Positions 1 through 6,090 of a stretch of 8,444 nt of DNA are shown here, piece after piece. Under the pieces are notes generated by a model that saw nothing but the letters and a program-made list of their open reading frames with translations, was not told the DNA's origin and did not search any database. The stretch covers positions 12,962 to 21,405 of the forward strand of contig QBMP01000075.1 in the NCBI GenBank assembly GCA_003242115.1, given 5' to 3'. This DNA is from Phormidesmis priestleyi (GTDB lineage Bacteria; Cyanobacteriota; Cyanobacteriia; Phormidesmidales; Phormidesmidaceae). A program made the translations under genes and the position numbers. The number at the start of each line of letters is the position of its first letter. Position 1 is the first letter of the stretch.

Positions 1-90
1 ACCCTCGCCGAGCGCTTGCACAAAAGGATTGTTCAGGGCGGCTACGGCGAGGGCTTGATTGGCTTGCCAGAGTTGGGCAGAAAGGGACAT
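1..90 (-). CDS. TenA/thiaminase II family protein, N-terminal fragment (cut by window edge)
   Basis: Only the first 30 codons lie in the window; the gene continues past position 1. The peptide begins MSLSAQLWQANQALAVAAL and continues NNPFVQALGEG. The pattern of Leu-Trp, then Asn-Gln, then (H/N)PFVQ-(x)-(L/I) followed by Gly matches the N-terminus of cyanobacterial TenA-family proteins as I remember them. That family includes thiaminase II/aminopyrimidine aminohydrolases, which act in the cytoplasm in salvage of the thiamine pyrimidine moiety, as well as members of unknown role. The ATG overlaps an NdeI-like CATATG and has no clear Shine-Dalgarno sequence. It is preceded by a 68-bp gap after phoX on the same strand. 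The active-site residues are outside the window, so activity cannot be judged. The assignment rests on 30 residues only. Confidence 0.6.
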   Translation of the reverse strand, partial: MSLSAQLWQANQALAVAALNNPFVQALGEG

Positions 91-158
91 ATGACAGGGT
101 AAGAAAGGATTGAGGAGAGGGTGCGATCGCTCAACATCATACCTGTCTGCTTAATCGT
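91..158 (-). promoter_or_regulatory. phoX-tenA gap with HIP1 site and possible -10 element
   Basis: This short gap separates the phoX stop from the tenA-like start. It carries a perfect HIP1 palindrome at 123-130. On the minus strand there is a TATGAT hexamer at 136-141, a good match to a -10 box, about 45 bp before the tenA ATG. No convincing -35 lies 16-18 bp upstream of it, and no stem-loop with a U-tract follows phoX. The tenA-like gene could have its own weak promoter or be read through from phoX. Confidence 0.2.
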
Positions 159-2420
159 CTAGCTAATAGAACCTCCGTCAATTCGGCGAATCGCGACGAC
201 CGAAGGCTTCGGGGGCGCATCTGCTGACTTTGCGGGCCAATTAGAGCCCACAGGCACTTCACGCTTTTGCATAAAGGCTTGGCCAGTGGTGGTTTTCATT
301 TGAAACTCACGGGTTTCAGTCGCCATCGCCGAGCGGATGCCGTTGCGTTCACCCGGATGCTGAGCGGCCAGAAACAGCGTGGAGCCATCGGCAGTGAAAT
401 AGGGCCCCGTTAGCTCAGATTCCATCGGCCCATAGGCAAACATTTTGGCCTCGCCAGCATCTTGACCACTGACGGTAATTTGCCAGAGTGAATTATTACC
501 ATATAGCCCCAGCAAATCTTTGTCATTGAGCGGTTCTCCCGCATCGTTAGTGCGTTTGGTCACCGCATTGTTGTGAGTGCTAGTAGACATATCTGTAACA
601 ACCCAAAGATTGCCCTGATTGTCAAATTCTAGGTTGTCCGGGTTTGCAAAGCCTAAACCGCCAGTGGCTGGTTCGCCGCCAGTGGCGAACATACTCCAGC
701 TAAAGGTCAAAGCCGCCGGTTCATTATCGGTTTCTATCAGCTTCATCACCCAGCCCGATTCGTAGGGCGCTTCACCATTTGGCCCAACAAAAATCGCTTT
801 ATCTGGCCCGCCGTCGCCGCCCGGTGTACCGGAGGTAAAGGCAATAAAGAGGGTGCCGTCTTTAGCCACATCGGTGTCTTCCGGGCGAGCAGTCGTGGTC
901 GCACCAGCCGCCGTCGCCGCAAAGTGGGCGTCGATTAAAATAGCGCCCTGTTTTTCGAGGTCACTGCCCTCGTACAGATCGCCCAGCGTGGCAAAGTTTG
1001 CTTTGAGCGCATTCGCTACGGCATCGTCTTCCACTTTAGAAAAGCCGCCTTCCGGGCGCTGAGGCAGCGTTACCATGCCACCGACAACGCTACTCGGCAA
1101 TATTGGATTCACTGGCGTTGTCAGTGTGAGCGCAATCCATTCGCCTGTGCCGTCAGGATTGAACTTAGCGGCGTAGAGCATTCCATCTGCTAGTAGGCCA
1201 GAGTTGGAATTAGCAGATGGATCGCTGACGGTGCCAGTACTGATGAATTTGTAGAGGTGTCCGCCTCGGCGATCGCACCCCGAATAAAACGCCAACTGCT
1301 TACCCGCTTCGGCCCGTACACCCACGGCTTCATGGCGATACCGGCCCAGCCAAGTATGCTTTGTACCATAGTCATTAGGATTGCTCGGATCGACTTCAAC
1401 GATCCAGCCATACTTATTTCCAGCTAGCCCCAGCACATTGCCCTGACCATCAAGCCCGCTATCAAACACCTTTTTGCTGGGCGAAAACGCCGAGCCGTCG
1501 CTATACACCGCCTCAGGCACTTGGTCTTGAAAATTTTCTTCAGCGCTTAGAGCAGTGCCCCAGGGCGTTGTGCCACCTGCGCAGTTGCCAAACGTACCAA
1601 TCACCTGCGCGCCTAAGCCATCGCTGTAGCCAGTGACGTTGGTTTTGGTAAAAATAGCCGTTGCAGGCCCGGTAGATTTGAGATAGCGGCCATCTTCAAG
1701 GCCAGAAATGCCGGAAATGCGGCGATCAGTGGCAGCCACTACCCTCACCCACTGACCATCTGCCTGACGGCGCACCGAAATCACGCCCATGCCCTGATCT
1801 AGCAGCGCTTCTTTAGCAACTTCTTTAATTTGAGCTTTCAGCGGATTTGCCGCTGGCAAAGCGAAGGCATCTAACTTACCTTCAGTCGCTTTTAAGGCTT
1901 CGATAACGTCATCAACCGGCAGCATTTTGCCGATGACGCTCGGATAGGTTTGCGCCCAGGTCTCTGAGCTGACGTACTCAAAATTGATCGTCAAATAGCC
2001 TTCATCGGGGCCAGTGGGCACAAACGAAAGGTAGTCATTGTTGTAGCCAAAGCGAGAATCGCCGACCGCATCGCCCCAGGAAGCAATGACATCGTAGGTA
2101 AAGCCATCGGGCAGCACGATGTCATCTTGTACGGCGTATTGCGCGAAGGCTGTTGGCTGCTGCTCACCGCTCACTTTCAAAGCTTCGTAGGGCATCGGGC
2201 CTTTTAAGGGCTGAAAAGGCGTCGCATTTGCTGCTGCCACTGTGCCTGTGCTTATGCCTGTGCTTCTAGCAGAAGCTGTGGTCACACCTGCGGCGGTAGA
2301 ACTAGCCGTAGAACCTATTGCGGCTACAGAGCCTTGTTGAGTGCTCCCCCAAGCTCCAAAGGCGCTTGTTCCAGCGGCCGTCCCTAAAAACAACAAAAAC
2401 TGCCGACGCTTTAAACTCAT
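159..2420 (-). CDS. phoX: PhoX-family (DUF839) phosphatase with Tat signal peptide
   Basis: This is a 753-residue protein of the PhoX/DUF839 family. These are Fe/Ca-dependent alkaline phosphatases that release phosphate from organic esters outside the cytoplasm. The N-terminus has a twin-arginine signal: KRRQFLLFLG at residues 4-13, then a small-residue hydrophobic stretch. A Ser/Thr/Ala/Gly-rich linker runs to about residue 65. Conserved blocks seen include FGNCAGGTTPWGT around Cys280 with E294-E295 in SAEENF, RHEAVG at 362-367, GCDRRGGHLYKF around 381-392, RPEDTDV around E514, and NPDNLEFDNQGNLWVVTD around D595. Cys280 aligns with the metal-ligand cysteine known in PhoX. The length fits full-size cyanobacterial members. 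The ATG at 2420 places the Tat motif correctly, but no Shine-Dalgarno is visible. A degenerate Pho-box-like sequence lies about 63 bp upstream. Many cyanobacterial DUF839 proteins are untested, so phosphatase activity is a family inference. Confidence 0.85.
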   Translation of the reverse strand: MSLKRRQFLLFLGTAAGTSAFGAWGSTQQGSVAAIGSTASSTAAGVTTASARSTGISTGTVAAANATPFQPLKGPMPYEALKVSGEQQPTAFAQYAVQDDIVLPDGFTYDVIASWGDAVGDSRFGYNNDYLSFVPTGPDEGYLTINFEYVSSETWAQTYPSVIGKMLPVDDVIEALKATEGKLDAFALPAANPLKAQIKEVAKEALLDQGMGVISVRRQADGQWVRVVAATDRRISGISGLEDGRYLKSTGPATAIFTKTNVTGYSDGLGAQVIGTFGNCAGGTTPWGTALSAEENFQDQVPEAVYSDGSAFSPSKKVFDSGLDGQGNVLGLAGNKYGWIVEVDPSNPNDYGTKHTWLGRYRHEAVGVRAEAGKQLAFYSGCDRRGGHLYKFISTGTVSDPSANSNSGLLADGMLYAAKFNPDGTGEWIALTLTTPVNPILPSSVVGGMVTLPQRPEGGFSKVEDDAVANALKANFATLGDLYEGSDLEKQGAILIDAHFAATAAGATTTARPEDTDVAKDGTLFIAFTSGTPGGDGGPDKAIFVGPNGEAPYESGWVMKLIETDNEPAALTFSWSMFATGGEPATGGLGFANPDNLEFDNQGNLWVVTDMSTSTHNNAVTKRTNDAGEPLNDKDLLGLYGNNSLWQITVSGQDAGEAKMFAYGPMESELTGPYFTADGSTLFLAAQHPGERNGIRSAMATETREFQMKTTTGQAFMQKREVPVGSNWPAKSADAPPKPSVVAIRRIDGGSIS
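2243..2266 (-). repeat. 12-bp tandem duplication in the PhoX linker
   Basis: Two adjacent copies of TGCCTGTGCTTA/C (plus-strand reading; 11 of 12 bases identical) lie at 2243-2254 and 2255-2266. They encode the repeat STGI-STGT in the Ser/Thr-rich linker between the Tat signal and the catalytic domain. Being in frame, it changes only linker length. Confidence 0.75.
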
Positions 2421-2458
2421 AGCGGTAAGAAATCTTAAATAATTGGGCTCTCCCTAAA

Positions 2459-2507
2459 GTTATATATAGAGGCCTTTACCAGCGGGTTAAGAATAGATAA
2501 AGGTAAG
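2459..2507 (-). promoter_or_regulatory. Candidate phoX promoter with degenerate Pho box
   Basis: Read on the minus strand, 2507-2484 holds three consecutive 8-mers: CTTACCTT, TATCTATT and CTTAACCC. Cyanobacterial PhoB-type (SphR) boxes are known as tandem copies of PyTTAAPyPy(T/A). The first and third 8-mers match 7 of 8 positions and are in register; the middle one matches only about 4. A TATAAC hexamer at 2464-2459 could be the -10. That places the start of transcription about 30 bp before the phoX ATG, with the box in the activator position further upstream. The downstream gene is phosphate-related, which supports the reading, but the box is degenerate and the evidence is sequence only. 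Confidence 0.35.
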
Positions 2508-2514
2508 GGTAATT

Positions 2515-2538
2515 ATTGATTAGCTTATTGATTGGCTT
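2515..2538 (-). repeat. 12-bp tandem duplication spanning the ribF stop codon
   Basis: Two adjacent 12-bp copies, ATTGATTAGCTT and ATTGATTGGCTT on the plus strand, differ at one base. Read in the ribF frame, the first copy is AGC CAA TCA ATA and the second AGC TAA TCA ATA. The single difference turns a Gln codon into the ribF stop. Confidence 0.8.
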
Positions 2539-3623
2539 AAGGTGGCGATCGCTACCTGACAGTCCGCCGCAATCTGCGCCTTGAGCTGCGCCAACGAGTC
2601 AAATTTTTGCTCAGGCCGGACAAAGCCTTCTAGGCTAACGGTCAGCAGTTGCCCATACAAATCGCCCGCCCAGTCGAGGATATGCACTTCTACACTGAGC
2701 GTTTGGCCATTTACTTGATTTACCGTAGGGCGATCGCCAATATTCATCACGCCCCGCAAAGGCTGCGCCGCTGCGCCATACACCCACACGCTATAAACGC
2801 CACGACCAGGCAAATACTTATCGATAGGCACCTGTAAATTAGCCGTCGGAAAGCCCAAGGTGCGACCTAGCTGCTGACCTTTAACCACTCGGCCCGTGAG
2901 GGTATAAGGGCGACCGAGCAAGTGAGTAGCTTCAGCGAGTTCACCCGTTTGCAGCGCCGCGCGGATGCGTGAAGAGCTAATGCGATCGCCCTTTTCATGC
3001 AGCAGCGGCACCCGCGTCACCGGCACCCCACAAGTCGCAGCGATCGCCTGCAATGCTTCAGCATCGCCGCCGCGCCCTTTGCCAAAGCGAAAATCGTTGC
3101 CCACACTAATCCGCTGAACCTGCAAACCTTCAATCAAAATCTGCTTTACAAACGCCTCCGGGTTCAGCTCAGCCAAGGCGCGGTTAAACGGTAGCATCAC
3201 CAGTTGAGCAATCCCTAACTGCGCTAGCTGCCAGATTTTTTCGGCAATGGGCGTCAGCAAAGGCCGCGAAATCCCTGAAAAATACTCTTGAGGATGGGGC
3301 AAAAACGTCACCACCGTCGCATAGTTTTGGGGATCTGTAGGATTCAGGCTGAACTCAATCGGCAGATCCGCCGCTGCTAGCGGCTCGTGATCCGACAGAT
3401 GGCTGTATCCCGAAGCAATCACACCTCGGTGCAAAGCCGCAATTGACGCTGAGGTCAGCATCGGTGATGCCGCTGTTGGCGTGGTTTTCACTGTTTGCGC
3501 TGTTTGAAGAGATGGCAAAATTTCAGCCATCACCCGCTGATGGCCCAAATGTACGCCGTCAAAATTGCCCAGCGCTATATTTACAGGGGTTTTTGCCGCC
3601 TTGAGCGAAGAAGTAATCCACAC
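2520..3623 (-). CDS. ribF: Bifunctional riboflavin kinase/FMN adenylyltransferase (FAD synthetase)
   Basis: This enzyme phosphorylates riboflavin to FMN and adenylylates FMN to FAD in the cytoplasm. The N-terminal nucleotidyltransferase domain shows GNFDGVHLGH (19-28), TFLPHP (106-111), VGNDFRFGKG (174-183) and ISSSRIR (215-221). The C-terminal flavokinase domain shows LGFPTAN (256-262), NIGDRPTV (294-301) and EVHILDW with the likely catalytic Glu312. All key motifs of both domains are intact. The protein has 367 residues, longer than the usual 300-340. The excess is an insertion of about 50 residues between the GxxxGH motif and TFLPHP, roughly residues 37-101, rich in Ala, Thr and Ser. The start is GTG: an in-frame TAA lies two codons upstream, and MWITSSL matches cyanobacterial RibF N-termini. 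A 96-bp gap on the same strand separates it from phoX. Confidence 0.95.
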   Translation of the reverse strand: MWITSSLKAAKTPVNIALGNFDGVHLGHQRVMAEILPSLQTAQTVKTTPTAASPMLTSASIAALHRGVIASGYSHLSDHEPLAAADLPIEFSLNPTDPQNYATVVTFLPHPQEYFSGISRPLLTPIAEKIWQLAQLGIAQLVMLPFNRALAELNPEAFVKQILIEGLQVQRISVGNDFRFGKGRGGDAEALQAIAATCGVPVTRVPLLHEKGDRISSSRIRAALQTGELAEATHLLGRPYTLTGRVVKGQQLGRTLGFPTANLQVPIDKYLPGRGVYSVWVYGAAAQPLRGVMNIGDRPTVNQVNGQTLSVEVHILDWAGDLYGQLLTVSLEGFVRPEQKFDSLAQLKAQIAADCQVAIATLSQSIS

Positions 3624-3680
3624 GCTTTACATTTTGACATATGGCCAGCGCGTACAGCGGTCGATCCTCACTAGACTGCT

Positions 3681-3705
3681 CGCTAGATCTAGGCAGAATC
3701 TAGCG
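3681..3705. repeat. 8-bp inverted repeat between the MBL gene and ribF
   Basis: CGCTAGAT at 3681-3688 and ATCTAGCG at 3698-3705 form a perfect 8-bp stem with a 9-nt loop. It lies downstream of the metallo-hydrolase stop and upstream of the ribF start. Neither strand shows a T-tract after the stem, so it is not a standard intrinsic terminator. It could still be a transcript 3'-end structure or a regulator site. Confidence 0.4.
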
Positions 3706-3711
3706 AAAATA

Positions 3712-3748
3712 TTCGAGTTTGCCTACTGCCTACTGCGAATTTGCCTAC
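3712..3748 (-). repeat. TGCCTAC short repeats overlapping the MBL stop codon
   Basis: The heptamer TGCCTAC (plus strand) occurs at 3720-3726, 3727-3733 and 3742-3748. The first and last copies sit inside a longer imperfect 15-bp direct repeat (3712-3726 and 3734-3748, 13 of 15 identical). The TAG stop of the metallo-hydrolase (3745-3747) lies within the last copy. Units differ from the heptamer STRR repeats described in heterocystous cyanobacteria as I recall them. Confidence 0.6.
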
Positions 3749-4626
3749 ATAGCTGCGATCGCCGCCTTTTCGGGAATGAGATTCAGCACCATGCCCTCTC
3801 TAGCCACAACGCTACTGGGCAACGCCGCTGAGGTTTGCCGGACAATATCGTCCATAAACTCATCTGTATGGTTGGGATCGTGATGAAAAATCACTAGCTG
3901 CTTGACGTTGGCTGCTTTTGCTAGCTTTACGGCCTCTTGCCAGGTTGAGTGGCCCCAGCCAATTTTGCTGAATTTTTTATCGTAATATTCAGCGTCTGTG
4001 TAGGTGCAGTCATAGATCATCACATCTGCATCTTTAGCTAAGCGCAGCACATTGGCATCTAAGTGGCCTGGAAAATGCTCTGTATCGCTGACATAGGCAG
4101 CTGAATGACCCCGATAGCTAACCCGGTAGCCAATCGCTTCACCGGGATGGTTCAGCAGCGCGTTGGTGATTTCGGCCTCTCCGATTTTGACCATTTCACC
4201 CACTTCAATATCGCGAAACTCCAGCGTCGCACCCATAATTTGCAGCGGCACCGGGAAGTTGGGATGCAGCATTTGATCGTTCAGACGCTGCTCAATCGTG
4301 GAGCCATTGGGCGCGATCGCACCGTGAATTTTAAAGCAATTGCCGGGCACAAACGCAGGCACAAAAAACGGAAATCCCTGAATATGATCCCAGTGGGAAT
4401 GCGTGAAAAACATATTGGCCTTAACCGGCATTTCAGGCAGCATTTGCTGGCCTAGATTGCGCAAACCAGTACCGCCATCAAAAATCAGGCGTTCGCCACC
4501 TACATTCATTTCAATGCAAGCTGTGTTGCCGCCGTATCGAACCGTTTGAGAGCCGGGGCAAGCAACGCTTCCTCGGACGCCCCAAAAGCATATCGAAAAC
4601 TGACCTGGATGATCTGACATGAGCAT
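3745..4626 (-). CDS. MBL-fold (metallo-beta-lactamase-like) metallo-hydrolase
   Basis: This is a 293-residue soluble protein of the metallo-beta-lactamase fold, without signal peptide or membrane segment. The metal-binding motif HSHWDH is at residues 76-81, followed by His160 in NHPGEAIGYR, Asp181 in SDTEH, an acidic DCTYTD near 206-211, GHST near 225-228 and HHDP at 248-251. It therefore has a full set of candidate ligands for two metals. The N-terminal block GVRGSVACPG with RYGGNTACIE at 16-39 is characteristic of a group of bacterial hydrolases of this fold, related in outline to RNase Z and phosphodiesterase branches. The substrate is unknown; a phosphodiester is a reasonable guess for that branch, not a demonstrated fact. 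Two in-frame ATGs compete for the start, at 4626 (MLMSDHPG) and 4620 (MSDHPG), and neither has a Shine-Dalgarno, so the start is uncertain by two codons. Confidence 0.85.
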   Translation of the reverse strand: MLMSDHPGQFSICFWGVRGSVACPGSQTVRYGGNTACIEMNVGGERLIFDGGTGLRNLGQQMLPEMPVKANMFFTHSHWDHIQGFPFFVPAFVPGNCFKIHGAIAPNGSTIEQRLNDQMLHPNFPVPLQIMGATLEFRDIEVGEMVKIGEAEITNALLNHPGEAIGYRVSYRGHSAAYVSDTEHFPGHLDANVLRLAKDADVMIYDCTYTDAEYYDKKFSKIGWGHSTWQEAVKLAKAANVKQLVIFHHDPNHTDEFMDDIVRQTSAALPSSVVAREGMVLNLIPEKAAIAAM

Positions 4627-4647
4627 TACATGAATGATTTTGGAGGA

Positions 4648-4653
4648 ATAATA
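4648..4653 (-). promoter_or_regulatory. Possible -10 element of the MBL-fold gene
   Basis: A TATTAT hexamer on the minus strand matches the -10 consensus at 5 of 6 positions and lies about 22 bp before the first ATG. The corresponding -35 position has no recognisable TTGACA-like sequence, and the implied 5' leader would be very short. This is a weak call. Confidence 0.2.
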
Positions 4654-4691
4654 ATTTGTAAAGATCTACTGGGACAGCGACTACCTCTGTC

Positions 4692-4724
4692 CATGAAAAG
4701 AGATAGCTTCATGAAAAGGGAGAC
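4692..4724. repeat. 18-bp imperfect direct repeat
   Basis: CATGAAAAGAGATAGCTT at 4692-4709 is followed immediately by CATGAAAAGGGAGAC at 4710-4724, with the first nine bases identical and partial similarity afterwards. CATGAA and TTCATG within it also form a short inverted repeat. It lies about 65-100 bp upstream of the MBL-fold gene. Confidence 0.45.
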
Positions 4725-4981
4725 AACGCGGATAGATATAAGCGCGGGCTGTCGGGAATTTATCAAAAACTAGCGCATCCTGATTGCAGAATGCCCAAGC
4801 CAGATAGAGAGATTTCGTTATCTATCGGTTTTATTTGCTGTTTTTCTAACTAGACTGCGCTGATAGGGCTTTGTGATGACGAACTTAAAAAGTCTGTTAA
4901 AAGGGCGCTGAAGCTGGCCTGAATATCTGCAAGAGCCATCAAAGCGGCGCTGCCAAAGGACTTTATTCGAGGACGTGAAAA

Positions 4982-5014
4982 ATCTGATGTGAAAGATCTG
5001 ATGTGAAAGATCTA
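4982..5014. repeat. 14-bp tandem repeat overlapping a stop codon
   Basis: The unit ATCTGATGTGAAAG is present twice exactly (4982-4995 and 4996-5009), and a third copy starts (ATCT, 5010-5013). A degenerate GACGTGAAAA just to the left suggests an older copy. The stop codon of the membrane-protein gene (5012-5014) falls in the partial third copy. Confidence 0.85.
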
Positions 5015-5989
5015 AGGCTTTTGGGCGGCAGTGGCTTGATTGAGGGCAGATTCGCTATTGACACGATAGGATTTAGCCCGATCTTGAGCGGTGCTGGACT
5101 GGGCGCTGCTAGGCGGAACAGCGATCATGAGATCAGAAGCGCGCTGCCACCGAGCGGCTAAGTCTAACCATTCAGCAGCGGTGCTGGCAGTTTGGCCATC
5201 AATGGCTGCTTGTTCTGCGATTCGGACGGATTCTGAAAAAGCATCGGCTACTGTATCTGTGCGGCTGTTAGAGGCCGCTGAAGGGGATGGAATCGGCGCG
5301 ATCGCTGTAGAAGGTGTCGTATCGGCGGTGCGATCGCCTGCGATCGTTTCGGGATTACGGTCAAGATTCGGATCACTGGCCGCACCTCGATCCGTCTGGT
5401 CAGTGAGCGCGGCATCTGCTGGCAAGGCATCAGGATTATTGTTTTCAGCGACTTCTTGAATTTGACTGAGATCCTCTCTAAATAGCCAGCCTATGCCCAC
5501 AATCAATAGGCTTAAGCCAATGCCTGCAACCAGTTTGCTAGAGAGCGAGCTGCGATTAGGTGCGGGCTGAGTGATGTCGGTAAAGAGCGGACCACCGGGT
5601 TTGAGATCGCGATCGCGAATCCACCGCTGCACAAAAAAAGGCCGTTTCAAGGTAATCACTTCTGCCCAAAGCAAAGCCTTCTGCGGATCGCGATTGATTT
5701 CTGCGAGCCACAGTAGCTGCTCTTCTTTGACGATGCGGCTATTGATTTTGACCCGCTTGACCCGATGCGGGCTGATGGCTTCTAGCTCTTGGCGCACTCG
5801 CTCAACCACGGTGCTTTTTTCCAGTTGCTCAGGCGTAGACGCTTCACACAGCAGTTGCAGCATGCCATCGGCAATCACCGCACGGGTGCGGATGCCCATA
5901 TCGGCAAGGCGCTCGTTCAGCACTTGAATAATGGCAGCAATGCTACCTTGGCGGGCCTGACCAAAGGTTTCATTGGCAAGGTTAGTCAT
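5012..5989 (-). CDS. Single-pass membrane protein of unknown function
   Basis: I do not recognise a named family. The 325-residue product has three parts. A soluble N-terminal region (1-151) includes a compact alpha/beta-looking segment at about 8-95, of a kind I have seen in cyanobacterial hypothetical proteins. One hydrophobic helix runs from Leu153 to Phe170. A Ser/Ala/Thr/Asp-rich linker (about 185-250) leads to a C-terminal helical segment. That segment carries Trp274, Trp281, a Val-Pro at 291-292, Tyr308 and Asn311. The spacing W-x6-W-x9-VP-x15-Y-x2-N resembles a motif recurrent in uncharacterised cyanobacterial proteins. Basic residues precede the helix and acidic ones follow, so the N-terminus is probably cytoplasmic and the C-terminus outside. 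I chose ATG 5989 over the in-frame TTG at 6013 because AAGGAG sits 5 nt upstream of it. No catalytic motif is visible. Confidence 0.75.
   Translation of the reverse strand: MTNLANETFGQARQGSIAAIIQVLNERLADMGIRTRAVIADGMLQLLCEASTPEQLEKSTVVERVRQELEAISPHRVKRVKINSRIVKEEQLLWLAEINRDPQKALLWAEVITLKRPFFVQRWIRDRDLKPGGPLFTDITQPAPNRSSLSSKLVAGIGLSLLIVGIGWLFREDLSQIQEVAENNNPDALPADAALTDQTDRGAASDPNLDRNPETIAGDRTADTTPSTAIAPIPSPSAASNSRTDTVADAFSESVRIAEQAAIDGQTASTAAEWLDLAARWQRASDLMIAVPPSSAQSSTAQDRAKSYRVNSESALNQATAAQKP
5298..5337. repeat. Pair of HIP1 palindromes inside the linker-coding region
   Basis: Two perfect GCGATCGC sites at 5298-5305 and 5330-5337, with a near-match (GCGATCGT) starting at 5340, lie in the low-complexity linker of the membrane protein. 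Other perfect sites in the window start at 123, 1269, 2545, 2730, 2982, 3040, 3755, 4313, 5609, 6374, 6693, 7602 and 7838. Confidence 0.95.
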
Positions 5990-5994
5990 GCTAG

Positions 5995-6000
5995 CTCCTT
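5995..6000 (-). promoter_or_regulatory. Shine-Dalgarno AAGGAG fixing the start at 5989
   Basis: AAGGAG on the minus strand is followed by CTAGC and then ATG. This is the only strong ribosome binding site in the window. It decides for the ATG start of the membrane-protein gene and against the TTG eight codons upstream. Confidence 0.8.
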
Positions 6001-6031
6001 CGGGCCACAGCAAGAACGGAGTACTTTTGTG

Positions 6032-6090
6032 AATAGTTCACTTGCATTCACTGGCAATAGTTCACTTGCATTCACTGGCAATAGTTCACT
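6032..6090. repeat. 24-bp tandem repeat (2.5 copies) with five TTCACT boxes
   Basis: A 24-bp unit beginning AATAGTTCACTTGCATTCAC and ending TGGC is present exactly at 6032-6055 and 6056-6079, with an 11-bp partial third copy at 6080-6090. TTCACT occurs five times, at 6037, 6047, 6061, 6071 and 6085, with spacing 10, 14, 10, 14. The array lies 43-101 bp upstream of the membrane-protein ATG, where operator or leader elements are expected. There are no unique spacers, so it is not a CRISPR array. Confidence 0.9.

Larger units (their letters stand above)
4627..5011. other. 385-bp intergenic region without a supported gene
   Basis: No open frame here has coding features or a plausible start on either strand. 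Visible structure consists of three things. An 18-bp spaced direct repeat begins CATGAAAAG at 4692-4709 and 4710-4724. A 6-bp stem (GATAGA 4803-4808 with TCTATC 4820-4825) is followed by T-rich sequence on the plus strand. A 14-bp tandem repeat lies at the right edge. No strong GC stem plus T-run terminates the membrane-protein gene in the minus direction. An unannotated small RNA cannot be excluded, but nothing specific supports one. Confidence 0.5.

Noticed and set aside
1190..1411. Second minus-strand frame inside phoX
   Set aside because: It overlaps conserved PhoX motifs in another frame and has no start context or family features.
4641..4661. GGAGGA on the plus strand resembling a ribosome binding site
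   Set aside because: The next possible start, TTG, is followed at once by TAA, and no plus-strand frame continues; it lies in the MBL-fold leader on the other strand.
4803..4845. Stem plus T-rich sequence as an intrinsic terminator of a known gene
   Set aside because: The stem is only 6 bp, AT-rich, with a 12-nt loop, and no plus-strand gene ends here; the minus-strand genes would need the T-run on the other side.
3670..4858. Shared 10-mer ACTAGACTGC at about 3670 and 4849 as a dispersed repeat
   Set aside because: Flanking bases do not extend the match, and one 10-bp coincidence in AT/CTAG-rich gaps is not informative.
5990..6013. TTG start at 6013 adding eight residues to the membrane protein
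   Set aside because: The ATG at 5989 has a strong AAGGAG 5 nt upstream, whereas the TTG has none; the extension would also translate through the Shine-Dalgarno.
6032..6090. Possible CRISPR array
   Set aside because: The 24-bp copies are directly adjacent without spacers, and no cas gene is present.
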